A DNA stretch of 64,000 nt, from the NCBI RefSeq assembly GCF_011516645.4, contig NZ_CP088285.1, positions 2,932,501 to 2,996,500 of the forward strand, given 5' to 3'. This DNA is from Bradyrhizobium septentrionale (GTDB lineage: Bacteria > Pseudomonadota > Alphaproteobacteria > Rhizobiales > Xanthobacteraceae). Every line of letters begins with the position of its first letter. Position 1 is the stretch's first letter. A model generated the notes under the pieces. The model did no database searches. It was not told the DNA's origin and saw only the letters and a program-made list of their open reading frames with translations. This document shows, piece after piece, positions 1-9,128 of this stretch. Position numbers and translations under genes: made by a program.

Positions 1-711
1 CGCGCGACCCATCGGCACTTTGAGCAGCGTTTCCCACACCCGCACCTCGAAGTCGGTGCCGATCAGGACCACGCGCAGGGGCTGGTCCGCCCGCCACAGC
101 CGTGTATCGAACACGCGCTGCGCCAGTGCGGTGGTGCCGCCGGTGTCCTCGACAAAGGTCGCGTTCGGCCAGCGCCGCTTCATGTCGGCAAATGAGGTCT
201 GCTCATCGCCGGGATCGGCGAAGGCAAGCCCAGCGAGCCCGCGGTCCGTTGCGATCACGATCGCGGTGCCGAACGGCGAGGGATGGAAGCCGTAGCGCAG
301 CGTCATGCCGCCGCCGCCGGTCTTCCATTCGCCGGGCGACATCGCCTCATGCGTGACGAACAGATCGTGCAGCCGTCCCGGCCCCGACAGGCCCGAGTCG
401 AGCGCCGCGTCGAGCACGCTTGCGGAATCGCGCAGCAGGTGCTTGGCGTGATCGAGCGTCAGCGCCTGCATGAAAGCCTTCGGCGTCAGCCCGGCCCAGC
501 GGCGGAACAGATGGTGCAGTTCATCGGGCGTGACGGCGGCGGCATCCGCCATCGCTTCGATGGTCGGCTGCGTGCGCCATTGCTCCGAGATGAACGCGAT
601 GGCGCGCCGCACCGAATCATAGTCGCGCAGCGCGGCGTTCTGGGGGCCCGGCTTGGCTAGGCGCTGGTCATGTATGGCGAGTGTCATCATGGTGTCTGAT
701 TTAGGAGCCAT
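1..711 (-). CDS. Ada/Ogt-like methylated-DNA--protein-cysteine methyltransferase with AraC-type HTH (truncated by window edge)
   Basis: The frame is read from ATG at 711 and runs off the left edge, so only 237 residues are visible. Residues 32-130 look like an AraC-family helix-turn-helix domain (RRWAGLTPKAF is typical). From about 137 the N-terminal part of an O6-alkylguanine alkyltransferase begins, and FEVRVWETLLKVPMGR at the cut matches the stretch just before the PCHR active site, which lies outside the window. The N-terminal zinc-cysteine Ada domain is absent, so this is the HTH plus methyltransferase arrangement. The family repairs alkylated DNA by suicidal methyl transfer and can act as a transcription factor. 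Met8 or Met9 are possible alternative starts. Confidence 0.8.
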   Translation of the reverse strand, partial: MAPKSDTMMTLAIHDQRLAKPGPQNAALRDYDSVRRAIAFISEQWRTQPTIEAMADAAAVTPDELHHLFRRWAGLTPKAFMQALTLDHAKHLLRDSASVLDAALDSGLSGPGRLHDLFVTHEAMSPGEWKTGGGGMTLRYGFHPSPFGTAIVIATDRGLAGLAFADPGDEQTSFADMKRRWPNATFVEDTGGTTALAQRVFDTRLWRADQPLRVVLIGTDFEVRVWETLLKVPMGRA

Positions 712-740
712 GGCGCATCCAAACCACCCGATTTCTGACA

Positions 741-787
741 AGCATGATCCGGAAAAGTGGGGACCGGTTTTCCGACAAGATCATGCT
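741..787. repeat. Short intergenic inverted repeat, family 1
   Basis: Arms AGCATGATC (741-749) and GATCATGCT (779-787) enclose a partly complementary centre (GGAAAAG / CTTTTCC-like). Related copies occur at 26020, 43488, 44616 and 46488. It sits between two genes that both point left and could form a hairpin in transcripts from either strand. Confidence 0.8.
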
Positions 788-800
788 CAAATGAGCTTAC

Positions 801-1376
801 TCAAGCGATGGGGTTGTAGGTCGGGCCGCGTTTCGCGGTGTTCAGCGCCGCCGTCAAGGCTTTGGAAAAGCTAGCCTTTTCATCGGGGCTGAGGAAGCTG
901 CCGATGCTGATCCGGCGGCCCCGGGACACCAGATAAAGCCGCTCGATGCCGAATTCTTCGTGCGAGATCTGCTCGAACCGCACCCAGAGCGGATTGAGCA
1001 CCCATTCCGCCACATGGCCGCGGTGACTGATCCGGCGGACCCGCAGTTCCGACGGCGTCACCGTGATCTCCTCGCTCGCTCTGGCGGTACGGAAATTGAC
1101 CTTGAACGCCCAGTAGATCACCAGCACGTCGAGCCAGAAGAAGCCGAAGATCGGCCAGGCGCCCAGCCACCAGAACACCACGCCGGCGATGAAGCTGACC
1201 ACGGTGACGAACGACATCAGCACGATAAAGCCCGTGCGGTTCAGCGAGCGGTGCGGCGTCAGCAATGCCGAGAACAGCTTTGGCTCGGCCCCGGCGTCAT
1301 CAGCCTCGAGGTCACCAGTCTCAACATTACTGGCCCTGAGGTCGTCGCTCGGATCAAAGTCGTTGCCTGCGGTCAT
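801..1376 (-). CDS. DUF2244 family inner-membrane protein
   Basis: 191 residues. The N-terminal ~35 residues are acidic and probably disordered. Two hydrophobic segments follow at about 49-70 and 74-91, then a ~95-residue C-terminal domain with the pattern of DUF2244 (EITVTPSELRVRR, then a tryptophan- and arginine-rich strand region). The function of the family is unknown. The start codon overlaps, on the opposite strand, the area just upstream of nth, so the two genes diverge with almost no spacer. That pairing with nth is, from general knowledge, common in Rhizobiales. Confidence 0.8.
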   Translation of the reverse strand: MTAGNDFDPSDDLRASNVETGDLEADDAGAEPKLFSALLTPHRSLNRTGFIVLMSFVTVVSFIAGVVFWWLGAWPIFGFFWLDVLVIYWAFKVNFRTARASEEITVTPSELRVRRISHRGHVAEWVLNPLWVRFEQISHEEFGIERLYLVSRGRRISIGSFLSPDEKASFSKALTAALNTAKRGPTYNPIA

Positions 1377-1398
1377 GACGTATCAGTATATCCCGTTC

Positions 1399-2181
1399 AT
1401 GGCCAAAATCATCCGCCCTCAACGCGCCAGCTCATCAAGCGTTCGGTCCGCGCCGAAGAAGGCCGCGAAAACGCCAAAGCCGCCGCCCAAACGCGCGGCA
1501 AAGACGGCGGCCAAGAGGGCCGTCAAGAAGGCCGCAAAACCAAAGCCGTGGACGGCAGAGGAGGTCTACGAGGCCTTCGACCGGTTCCGCAAAGCCAATC
1601 CCGAGCCGAAGGGCGAGCTCGAGCATCTCAACCCCTACACGCTGCTGGTTGCGGTGGTGCTGTCGGCACAGGCGACCGACGCCGGCGTCAACAAGGCGAC
1701 ACGGGCGTTGTTTGCGATCGCTGACACGCCGGAGAAGATGCTTGTGCTCGGCGAAGACAAAGTGCGCGAGTACATCAAGACCATCGGGCTCTATCGCAAC
1801 AAGGCGAAGAACGTCATCGCGCTTTCTGAGAAGTTGATCGCCGAATTCGGCAGCGAGGTGCCGCGCACCCGCGCCGAGATCGAGTCATTGCCCGGTGCCG
1901 GTCGCAAGACCGCGAATGTCGTGCTCAACATGGCATTCGGCGAACACACGATGGCGGTCGACACCCATGTGTTTCGCGTCGGCAACCGCACCGGGCTCGC
2001 GCCCGGCAAGACGCCGCTCGAGGTCGAGCTCGAACTCGAGAAGGTGATCCCGACCGAGTTCATGCTGCACGCCCATCACTGGCTGATCCTGCATGGCCGC
2101 TATACCTGCCTCGCCCGCGGGCCGCGTTGCGAAGTATGTCTGATCAATGATCTTTGCCGGTGGCCGGAAAAGACCATCTGA
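1399..2181 (+). CDS. nth: Endonuclease III (DNA glycosylase/AP lyase)
   Basis: 260 residues from ATG 1399; ATG 1375 in the same frame is an alternative. Base-excision repair enzyme that removes oxidised pyrimidines. The helix-hairpin-helix segment LPGAGRKTANVV carries the catalytic lysine, and AVDTHVFRVGNR carries the catalytic aspartate. Cys237, 244, 247 and 253 form the C-x6-C-x2-C-x5-C [4Fe-4S] motif. The first ~47 residues are a Lys/Ala/Pro-rich extension absent from the E. coli enzyme, probably disordered and possibly DNA-binding. The frame stays open further upstream to 1189, but that part overlaps DUF2244 in antisense and does not look like protein. Confidence 0.95.
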   Translation: MAKIIRPQRASSSSVRSAPKKAAKTPKPPPKRAAKTAAKRAVKKAAKPKPWTAEEVYEAFDRFRKANPEPKGELEHLNPYTLLVAVVLSAQATDAGVNKATRALFAIADTPEKMLVLGEDKVREYIKTIGLYRNKAKNVIALSEKLIAEFGSEVPRTRAEIESLPGAGRKTANVVLNMAFGEHTMAVDTHVFRVGNRTGLAPGKTPLEVELELEKVIPTEFMLHAHHWLILHGRYTCLARGPRCEVCLINDLCRWPEKTI

Positions 2182-2245
2182 GCCATGATCGTCTTCATGT
2201 GCTAACCGATTGTCTCGCGTTCCGGCGTAACCGAGGGAGTGAGGC

Positions 2246-3397
2246 GTGACAGAGCAGGTTCAGGGCGGTCCGTCACAAGCCAGTCAGACCGCGCCTGCAC
2301 CGGTACCGGCGCCAGCCAAGCCGCAGCCTGCGGCGAGCAATTTCTGGGGCCGCTTCGCCATTCCGCTGTTTGCCGTGCTCGCCGCGCTCACCTTTGTCGC
2401 GGTGGCGACCACGCGCTGGGATGCGTGGGTCGGCAGCGCCACGATCCAGACCACCGATGATGCCTATGTGCGCGCCGAGCTGACCCAGCTCTCCAGCCGC
2501 GTGTCCGGCGAAGTTCTGACCGTCGCTATCTCCGATTTCCAGCGCGTCAAGGCCGGCGATCTGCTGGTGCAGATCGATCCCGCGGACTACCAGGCCCAGG
2601 TCGCGCAGGCCGAGGCCGGCGTGGTCGGCGCGCAGGCCGTGCTCGACAACCTCAACAACCAGGTCGAGCTGCAATATGCGACCATCGCGCAGGCCGAGGC
2701 TTCGCGATTGTCCGCGGAGGCGCAGCAGACGTTGGCTCGCCAGGAGCAAGAGCGTCAGCAGTCGCTGTCGCAAACCGATGCCGGCACGCGGCAACGGCTC
2801 GAGCAGGCAACCGCATCCTATGCCAAGGCAGAGGCCGATGTTCAGGCCAGCCGCGCGGTGATCGCTGCGCAGCGCCATCAGCTCGAGGTCCTGCAGGGCA
2901 CCAAGAAGCAGCGCGCCGCCGATCTCGACGCCGCCAAGGCGCAGCTCGCTCAGGCCAGGCTCAAGCTCGGCTACACGAAGATCGTAGCGCCGTTCGACGG
3001 CGTCACCGGCGAGCGCCAGGTGCAGCCGGGCGACTACGTCAACATCGGCACCAATCTGATCAATGTCGTGCCGCTGCCAAACGTCTATGTGATCGCCAAT
3101 TACAAGGAAACCCAGCTGACCAACGTCAGGCCGGGCCAGCCGGTCGAGGTCACCGTGGATACTTTCTCCGGCCAGAAGCTGCGCGGCGTCGTCGAGCGCA
3201 TCGCGCCGGCGAGCGGATCGCAATTCGCACTGCTGCCGCCCGACAACGCCACCGGCAATTTCACCAAGGTGGTGCAGCGCATCCCGGTGCGGATCCAGTT
3301 CGAGAAGAACCAGCCCTTGCTCGAGCGGCTACTGCCGGGCATGTCGGTCGTCACGCGGATCAACACCGGCGAGGCGGCCGCCAATGGTGGAAAGTGA
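2246..3397 (+). CDS. HlyD/EmrA-type membrane fusion protein
   Basis: 383 residues from a GTG start with a purine-rich Shine-Dalgarno (GAGGGAG) just upstream. A Pro/Ala-rich cytosolic tail is followed by one membrane anchor (about 38-57), then the TTDDAYVRA motif typical of EmrA, a biotinyl-lipoyl-like region, a long coiled-coil hairpin (about 130-235) and a beta-barrel domain with the motif GERQVQPGDYVNIGT. It should span the periplasm and couple an inner-membrane exporter to an outer-membrane channel. Its 3' end overlaps the next gene by 14 bases, so the two are translated together. Confidence 0.9.
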   Translation: MTEQVQGGPSQASQTAPAPVPAPAKPQPAASNFWGRFAIPLFAVLAALTFVAVATTRWDAWVGSATIQTTDDAYVRAELTQLSSRVSGEVLTVAISDFQRVKAGDLLVQIDPADYQAQVAQAEAGVVGAQAVLDNLNNQVELQYATIAQAEASRLSAEAQQTLARQEQERQQSLSQTDAGTRQRLEQATASYAKAEADVQASRAVIAAQRHQLEVLQGTKKQRAADLDAAKAQLAQARLKLGYTKIVAPFDGVTGERQVQPGDYVNIGTNLINVVPLPNVYVIANYKETQLTNVRPGQPVEVTVDTFSGQKLRGVVERIAPASGSQFALLPPDNATGNFTKVVQRIPVRIQFEKNQPLLERLLPGMSVVTRINTGEAAANGGK

Positions 3398-5012
3398 CGA
3401 CCGCGGTCATGGTCCGGTCTCGCGCGGCGACATCGCGCGCTTTCCGCTGTTCGCCGTGGGCGCGGTGCTGCTCGGCGCGTTCCTGGCGAATTTCGACAGC
3501 CGCCTGACCACGGTCGGGTTGCCCGACCTGCGCGGCGCGTTCTCGCTCAGCTTCGACGAGGGGGCCTGGCTCTCGACCGCCGCGATCGGCTCGCAGATCT
3601 TCGTCGCGCCCGCAGTGGCCTGGCTCGCCACCGCGTTCGGGCTGCGGCGCGTGCTGGGGGTCCCGAGCCTGATCTACGCCGTGGTCTCCCTGATCATTCC
3701 GTTCGTGCGCGACTACACGACGTTGATCGCGCTCAGCGTCGCGCACGGCATGCTGCTCGGCACCTTCGTGCCGGCGACCCTGATGATCATCCTGCGCAAC
3801 CTGCCGATCCGCTGGTGGCTGCCGGCGATCGCGATGTATTCGATCCGGGTCGGTTTTGCGCTGGACTCATCGAGCTCGCTGGTCGGCTATTATGTCGAGC
3901 ACCTCGGCTGGCAATGGCTGTATTGGCAGGGCGCGGTGGTGGCGCCGCTGATGGGCCTGATGGTCTATCTCGGCACGCCCAACGAGCCCGTCAATCGCGA
4001 CCTTCTGCGCAATGCCGATTGGGGCGGCATGCTGTTGCTTGGCGCCGGAGTGTCGATGGTCTATGCCGGACTCGACCAGGGCAACCGGCTGGACTGGCTG
4101 TCGTCGGGCACGGTGATGGCGCTCCTGATCGGCGGCGGATTGTTGATCATTGGCTTCATGATCAACGAGACCTTGGTGCGCCAGCCCTGGGCACATTTCA
4201 ACGTGCTGTTCTCGCGCAATATCGGGCTCTCGCTGATCGTCATCCTGCTCTACACGCTGACCAGCCTGTCGAATTCGTCGCTGGTGCCGAACTTCCTCGG
4301 CTCCGTCGGTGCGCTGCGGCCGGAGCAATCGGGCGTGCTGCTGTTCACCTATGGCGCGCTGCCGATGTTCGTGCTGGTGCCGGTCTCGATTGTCCTGCTC
4401 CGTCACCTCGATCCGCGCGTCGTCGTGGTGCTCGGCTTCTCGGCATTCGCTGCGGCCAATCTCTGGGGCACCCAGCTGAGCCATGTCTGGGCGCGGGAGG
4501 ATTTTGTCGGCATCGTGCTGTTGCTGTCGGTCGGGCAGGCGCTCACGCTGCTGCCGATCATCATGATGGCGCTGTCGAACTCCGATCCGTCACGGGCGAC
4601 GGCGTTCGCAGCCTATATCCAGATCTGCCGGCTCGGCGGCGCCGAGATCGGCATCGCACTGATGGGCACCTGGCTGCGGGTTCGCGAGCAGATCCACTCG
4701 AACTATCTTGGGCAATACGTCCAGAGTGGCGATGCCGACGTCGTGCACCGGCTGCAGCGGTTGACGGAGGGTTTTTCCGGTCACGGCATTGGGGCAGCGA
4801 CGGGCCGCGCCGTCGGCACGCTTGCGGCACTGGTGCAGCGCGAGGCCAACACGCTCGCCTATATTGACGGCTTCTGGCTCTGCTTCTGGCTCGCGATGCT
4901 GGCGCTGTTCCTGGTCGCCCTGATCAAGCGCGCACCGGCCGGCCCGCTGTCGCCGGTGCCGTTTGGCTTCGTGAAGAACGTGATGCGCAAGTTCGGCGCA
5001 GCGGCTTCCTGA
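3384..5012 (+). CDS. MFS drug:H+ antiporter, DHA2 (EmrB/QacA) type
   Basis: 542 residues with about 14 hydrophobic segments, as expected for DHA2 transporters. It begins inside the end of the HlyD gene, so the pair forms an EmrAB-like tripartite pump. No TolC-type gene is nearby. The substrate cannot be read from sequence. A type III polyketide synthase begins about 150 bases downstream on the same strand, so the pump might export its lipid product, but that is only positional inference. Confidence 0.9.
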   Translation: MVESDDRGHGPVSRGDIARFPLFAVGAVLLGAFLANFDSRLTTVGLPDLRGAFSLSFDEGAWLSTAAIGSQIFVAPAVAWLATAFGLRRVLGVPSLIYAVVSLIIPFVRDYTTLIALSVAHGMLLGTFVPATLMIILRNLPIRWWLPAIAMYSIRVGFALDSSSSLVGYYVEHLGWQWLYWQGAVVAPLMGLMVYLGTPNEPVNRDLLRNADWGGMLLLGAGVSMVYAGLDQGNRLDWLSSGTVMALLIGGGLLIIGFMINETLVRQPWAHFNVLFSRNIGLSLIVILLYTLTSLSNSSLVPNFLGSVGALRPEQSGVLLFTYGALPMFVLVPVSIVLLRHLDPRVVVVLGFSAFAAANLWGTQLSHVWAREDFVGIVLLLSVGQALTLLPIIMMALSNSDPSRATAFAAYIQICRLGGAEIGIALMGTWLRVREQIHSNYLGQYVQSGDADVVHRLQRLTEGFSGHGIGAATGRAVGTLAALVQREANTLAYIDGFWLCFWLAMLALFLVALIKRAPAGPLSPVPFGFVKNVMRKFGAAAS

Positions 5013-5164
5013 TCGAGCCTGCGCGCTGTGATTTGCGCGAGGCGCGGCACTGATATCGCCGGCGGGTCAACTTATAGTGAATGCAGTGCTCTCACCTGTG
5101 TGGTGAGCGTCTGAAATATTTTGCTAATCGCGCGGTTCCACACAGCGGGGGAACCGGAGCTACG

Positions 5165-6226
5165 ATGAGCTACAACAGGCAGACGGCCGCGCTTGTCTCC
5201 ATGGCGACCGCGGTTCCACCGCATCGATTCCACCAGGGACAAGTCCTGCAGGCCGCGCGAAACCTTCTGGCCGACCGCTATCCCGAATTCGAGACGCTCT
5301 CCAGCCTGTTCGCCAACACCGGCATTCAGCGTCGCTACGGCGTGAAGCCGATCGAATGGTATCTCGAACGGCGCAGTTGGCCGGAGCGGACGCAAGCCTT
5401 TCTCGAGGGTGCGGAGGCGCTGTATGTCGACGTCGCCCGCAAGGCGATCGCCCGTGCCAACCTGACCGGCAGCGACATCGATATCGTCGTCACGGTGTGT
5501 TCGACCGGCATCGCCACGCCGACGCTGGATGCGCGCGTCGCCGGCAAGCTCGGACTGCGAACGGATGTGTCGCGCGTGCCGGTGTTTGGCCTCGGCTGCG
5601 CCGGCGGCGTGTCGGGCCTGTCGATCGCATCGAGGCTGGCGGAAGCGCGACCGGGTGCCAACGTGCTGCTGGTCGCGCTCGAGCTCTGCACGCTCGCGGT
5701 CCGGCACGACGAACTCACCAAGGCGAATATCGTGGCGGCCAGCCTGTTCGGCGATGGCGCCGCCGCGATCGTGCTACGCGCCGGAGACGGTGGTGCGACG
5801 CGGATCGAGGCGTCCGGCGAAAAGCTGTGGCCAGACACGCTCGACATCATGGGCTGGACGGTCGATCCGGAAGGATTCGGCGTCGTCTTTCAGCGCACCA
5901 TTCCGGATTTTGTCCGCGACAACCTCGGGCCGGCCGTTGCCGAAATTCTGACGCGGATGCAGCTGACGGCCGGCGATATCGACCGCTTCCTCTGCCATCC
6001 CGGCGGCACCAAGGTCATCGCCGCGCTGGAGCGCGCGCTTGCGCTCGATCAGGGCACGCTCGACCACGAACGCGAGGTCATCGCTGCTTGCGGCAACATG
6101 TCGGCCCCGACGGCTCTCTTTGTCCTCGAACGCGCCCGCGCCAAGGGATTGCCGCCACGCTCGCTGCTCACGGCGCTCGGGCCCGGCTTCACGCTCAGCT
6201 GCGTTGCGCTCAGGCACGCGGCGTGA
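5165..6226 (+). CDS. Type III polyketide synthase (chalcone/alkylpyrone synthase family)
   Basis: 353 residues from ATG 5165, preceded by GGAGC; the frame extends back to 5081 but without a comparable ribosome site. The catalytic triad of the family is visible: Cys145 in GLGCAGG, His278 in FLCHPGG and Asn311 in CGNMSAP. These homodimeric enzymes extend an acyl-CoA starter with malonyl-CoA and cyclise it to pyrones or resorcinols. The stop codon overlaps the start of a small ICMT-type methyltransferase (GTGA). This is the arrangement of Bacillus bpsA-bpsB and Streptomyces srsA-srsB, which make alkylpyrones or alkylresorcinols and their methyl ethers. A similar product is likely here, with unknown chain length. 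Confidence 0.9.
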   Translation: MSYNRQTAALVSMATAVPPHRFHQGQVLQAARNLLADRYPEFETLSSLFANTGIQRRYGVKPIEWYLERRSWPERTQAFLEGAEALYVDVARKAIARANLTGSDIDIVVTVCSTGIATPTLDARVAGKLGLRTDVSRVPVFGLGCAGGVSGLSIASRLAEARPGANVLLVALELCTLAVRHDELTKANIVAASLFGDGAAAIVLRAGDGGATRIEASGEKLWPDTLDIMGWTVDPEGFGVVFQRTIPDFVRDNLGPAVAEILTRMQLTAGDIDRFLCHPGGTKVIAALERALALDQGTLDHEREVIAACGNMSAPTALFVLERARAKGLPPRSLLTALGPGFTLSCVALRHAA

Positions 6227-6735
6227 GCTTCGCGTCGATCATCCTTGCGCTGGTCACGCTGCAGCGTCTCGGCGAGCTCGTGCTCGCGCATCGCAACACG
6301 GCGCGACTGCTGGCGCGAGGCGCGATCGAGGTCGGCGCCAATCACTACCCGCTCATCGTGCTGGTTCACGCCGGCTGGCTGATCGCGCTGTGGATCTGGG
6401 GCCGCGACCAGGATGTCAATCTGGCCGCGCTCGCGGCCTTTCTGCTGCTGCAAGGCCTGCGGCTGTGGGTGCTCGCCGCGCTCGGGCCGCGATGGACCAC
6501 GCGGATCATCGTGCTGCCGGGCGCGCCGCTGGTCGCGTCCGGGCCTTACCGGCTTTTCCCGCATCCAAACTATGCCGTCGTCGTCGGTGAAATCGCGCTG
6601 CTGCCGTTCGCACTGCATCTGCCGGTGCTGGCGCTGATCTTCACCGTCCTCAATCTCGCGGTGCTTGCCATCCGGATTCGCGCCGAGAGCCGCGCGCTCT
6701 CCGTGTCCGGCTGGCCGCGCCCACGCTCGCCATGA
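6223..6735 (+). CDS. Isoprenylcysteine carboxyl methyltransferase-like membrane protein (BpsB/SrsB-like)
   Basis: 170 residues from a GTG that shares bases with the stop of the polyketide synthase. Four or five hydrophobic helices are followed by the ICMT signature GPYRLFPHPNYAVVVGE and a C-terminal RIRAESRAL motif, which bind S-adenosylmethionine in this family. Prokaryotic members next to type III PKS genes O-methylate the lipid pyrone or resorcinol instead of a prenylated protein. It overlaps the following MFS gene by four bases, so the three genes form one translationally coupled operon. Confidence 0.85.
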   Translation: MSFASIILALVTLQRLGELVLAHRNTARLLARGAIEVGANHYPLIVLVHAGWLIALWIWGRDQDVNLAALAAFLLLQGLRLWVLAALGPRWTTRIIVLPGAPLVASGPYRLFPHPNYAVVVGEIALLPFALHLPVLALIFTVLNLAVLAIRIRAESRALSVSGWPRPRSP

Positions 6736-8300
6736 GCGGCCGGGCGGGGCACTGCACCGACAGCCCATCGGCTGCAACCTGGGCCGGCTTTCTGCTGATG
6801 TGCCTCGGCATGTTCATGGCGATCCTCGACATCCAGGTCGTCGCGACCTCGTTGCCGACGATCCAACGCGCGCTTGCGATCTCGCCGGCGGCGATGAGCT
6901 GGATCCAGACCGCCTATCTGATCGCGGAGGTGATCGCTATCCCGCTGACCGGATTGTTCACGCATGCGCTGTCGTTGCGATGGCTGTTTGTCATCGCCGT
7001 CAGCCTGTTCACGGTCGCGTCGATCGGCTGCGCCTTCAGCGGCGGTTTCGCCGTGCTGCTGGTATTTCGCGTGCTGCAGGGATTTTCCGGCGGCGTGCTG
7101 ATCCCCGCGGTGTTCTCCGCCGTGTTCATCCTGTTCCCGGCGCGCCTTCACGCGGTGGCCACCACGATCGGCGGCGTCGTCGCGGTGCTTGCACCGACCA
7201 TTGGACCCGTCGTCGGCGGCTGGATCACGCAGACCTGGTCATGGCCGTGGCTGTTCCTGATCAATGTTGTCCCCGGAGTAATTGCGGCCTCCGTCACATC
7301 GTTGCTGCTTCCGAGGGACGCTGTGCATCTGCGGGTGCTCTCCAGGCTGGACAAATGGTCGCTCGTGCTGCTCGCGGCCGCACTCGCAAGCTTCATGATT
7401 GGCCTGAAGGAAGCGCCGCAACGCGGCTGGCTCTCGATGCTTTGCGTCAGCTTGCTGATCGGAAGCATCGTCGGGATGGCGCTGCTGATCCGGCGCACGC
7501 TCCGCGCGGCATATCCGATTGCGCAATTGAACCTGTTCAGGCGGCGTTCGTTCGCGGTCGGTTGCGCCCTGAGCTTCTGCCTCGGCATCGGCCTGTATGG
7601 ATCGACCTATCTGATGCCGGTGTTTCTCGGCTTCGTTCGCCGCCATGATGCCTTCGAGATCGGCACGATCATGCTGGTCACCGGAGTTGCGCAGCTGATC
7701 GCAGCGCCGCTCGCGGCAATCCTCGAGAGCCGCATCGGCGCGCGGTGGTTGACCGGTGCGGGCTTCGCCTTGTTCGCGCTCGGTCTCGGCCTCAGCGCGT
7801 TTCAGCCCCGCACGGCGGATTTCGGCGAGATGTTCTGGCCGCAGGTCGTGCGCGGCGTCGCGATCATGTTCTGCCTGCTGCCGCCGACGCGCATTGCGTT
7901 GGGCGCGCTGCCGGAGGCGGAGGTTGCCGACGCCAGCGGACTGTTCAACCTGATGCGCAATCTCGGCGGCGCAATCGGGATCGCCCTGATCGACACCATC
8001 CTCTACGGCCGAAGCTCGATCTACGGCGAGGATTTCCGTGCGCGCCTGCTGGCCGGCGATGTCACCGCGGCGCAGGCGATCGGGCTCGATCCAAAATTGC
8101 TGATCGACCGTCCGCCGGGGCCACCGGATGAAGCGACAATCGCGTTCATCCGGCCGTTGGTCGAGCGGGCATCGCTCGCGCTCACCGTCAACGAGGCATG
8201 GGCGATGCTCGCCTGCGTGGCGATCATTGGGCTGCTGCTGGTGCCACTGGCGCGCGATCGGGTGCCGGCATCGCTGCCGGTGCCGGCAGATCCGGCCTAG
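6732..8300 (+). CDS. MFS transporter, DHA2 family
   Basis: 522 residues, about 14 transmembrane segments, with a typical motif-A-like loop and QGFSGGVLIPAVFSAVF in helix 4-5 (motif C region). It starts inside the methyltransferase stop (ATGA) and is the last gene of the polyketide operon. The likely role is export or membrane flipping of the operon's lipid product. Its TAG stop lies in a CTAG that also supplies the stop of the convergent gene on the other strand. Confidence 0.88.
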   Translation: MSGRAGHCTDSPSAATWAGFLLMCLGMFMAILDIQVVATSLPTIQRALAISPAAMSWIQTAYLIAEVIAIPLTGLFTHALSLRWLFVIAVSLFTVASIGCAFSGGFAVLLVFRVLQGFSGGVLIPAVFSAVFILFPARLHAVATTIGGVVAVLAPTIGPVVGGWITQTWSWPWLFLINVVPGVIAASVTSLLLPRDAVHLRVLSRLDKWSLVLLAAALASFMIGLKEAPQRGWLSMLCVSLLIGSIVGMALLIRRTLRAAYPIAQLNLFRRRSFAVGCALSFCLGIGLYGSTYLMPVFLGFVRRHDAFEIGTIMLVTGVAQLIAAPLAAILESRIGARWLTGAGFALFALGLGLSAFQPRTADFGEMFWPQVVRGVAIMFCLLPPTRIALGALPEAEVADASGLFNLMRNLGGAIGIALIDTILYGRSSIYGEDFRARLLAGDVTAAQAIGLDPKLLIDRPPGPPDEATIAFIRPLVERASLALTVNEAWAMLACVAIIGLLLVPLARDRVPASLPVPADPA

Positions 8301-9049
8301 ACCGAGGGCACGTTGCTTCGCCGCGCCGGCTCGATCACCTCGCGCCGGGGACCTGACAGCCGCTTGTACATGTGCACCATGAACGCCATGCCGAACAGCG
8401 GCGTCGCCAGATTGACGATCGGGATCGAGACGAAGGCCGCGATGAACAGGCCGGCGGTGAACACGGTCGCCGCATTCTCCTTGCGCATCGCCTTGGCGTC
8501 ATCAGGCGAGCGGAACCGCATCGCCGCGAGCTCGAAATATTCGCGGCCGAGCAGCCAGGCGGTCGCGATGAAGAAGATGATGAAGCCCGCGCCCGCGAAC
8601 AGCACGAACGGCAGCGCGACCAGGTAGACCAAAATCGTCAGCAGCGCCGTCTTGACGCCCTCGATCGTGGCGATTGTGACCGGCAGCGCCGTGCCGGGAT
8701 GGTCGGCCGGATAGTGCTCGCGCTCGACATGGTCGGCGACGTCGTCGACAAACAAGCTCGCAACCAGCGAGGTGATCGCGGGCATCAGGAAGATGCCGCC
8801 GAGCACGACGCCAAGGCCTGCCGAGATCGAGATGATCCAGGACAGCACGTGCAGCGTGGAATGGAAGTTGGGGCCGAGCATGCCTTCGGCCCAGACCTCG
8901 CCAGTGTCGGCAAACCAGCTCAATAGCCGCTGCAAGCCGATCGCCAGCACGGTGATCAGCACCAGCGCAAGCCCGATCGAACGCCACAGGATCGTGCGCA
9001 TTGGCGGCGACAGGATTTGCGAAAGCGCCTTGACGGCGGCGTCCAACAT
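8297..9049 (-). CDS. EI24/CysZ-like integral membrane protein
   Basis: 250 residues from ATG 9049; a longer frame to 9181 exists but has no membrane-protein character. Four to six hydrophobic segments and the pattern VDDVADHVEREHYP plus LLGREYFELAAMRF are characteristic of the EI24 domain (CysZ sulfate-transporter superfamily). The substrate is unknown, and no cysteine-biosynthesis gene is nearby to support a sulfate role. It converges on the MFS gene with a four-base overlap. Confidence 0.75.
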   Translation of the reverse strand: MLDAAVKALSQILSPPMRTILWRSIGLALVLITVLAIGLQRLLSWFADTGEVWAEGMLGPNFHSTLHVLSWIISISAGLGVVLGGIFLMPAITSLVASLFVDDVADHVEREHYPADHPGTALPVTIATIEGVKTALLTILVYLVALPFVLFAGAGFIIFFIATAWLLGREYFELAAMRFRSPDDAKAMRKENAATVFTAGLFIAAFVSIPIVNLATPLFGMAFMVHMYKRLSGPRREVIEPARRSNVPSV

Positions 9050-9128
9050 GACTGGGGTACCTCTGCAGAATGACGAGCGCAGAGGTAGACACCCAATATG
9101 GCTTCGGCAAGTGCCGTTTATGTCGCGA

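Noticed and set aside
1189..1398. 70 extra N-terminal codons for endonuclease III
   Set aside because: The stretch lies antisense to the DUF2244 gene and does not resemble the family; ATG 1399 gives a normal protein.
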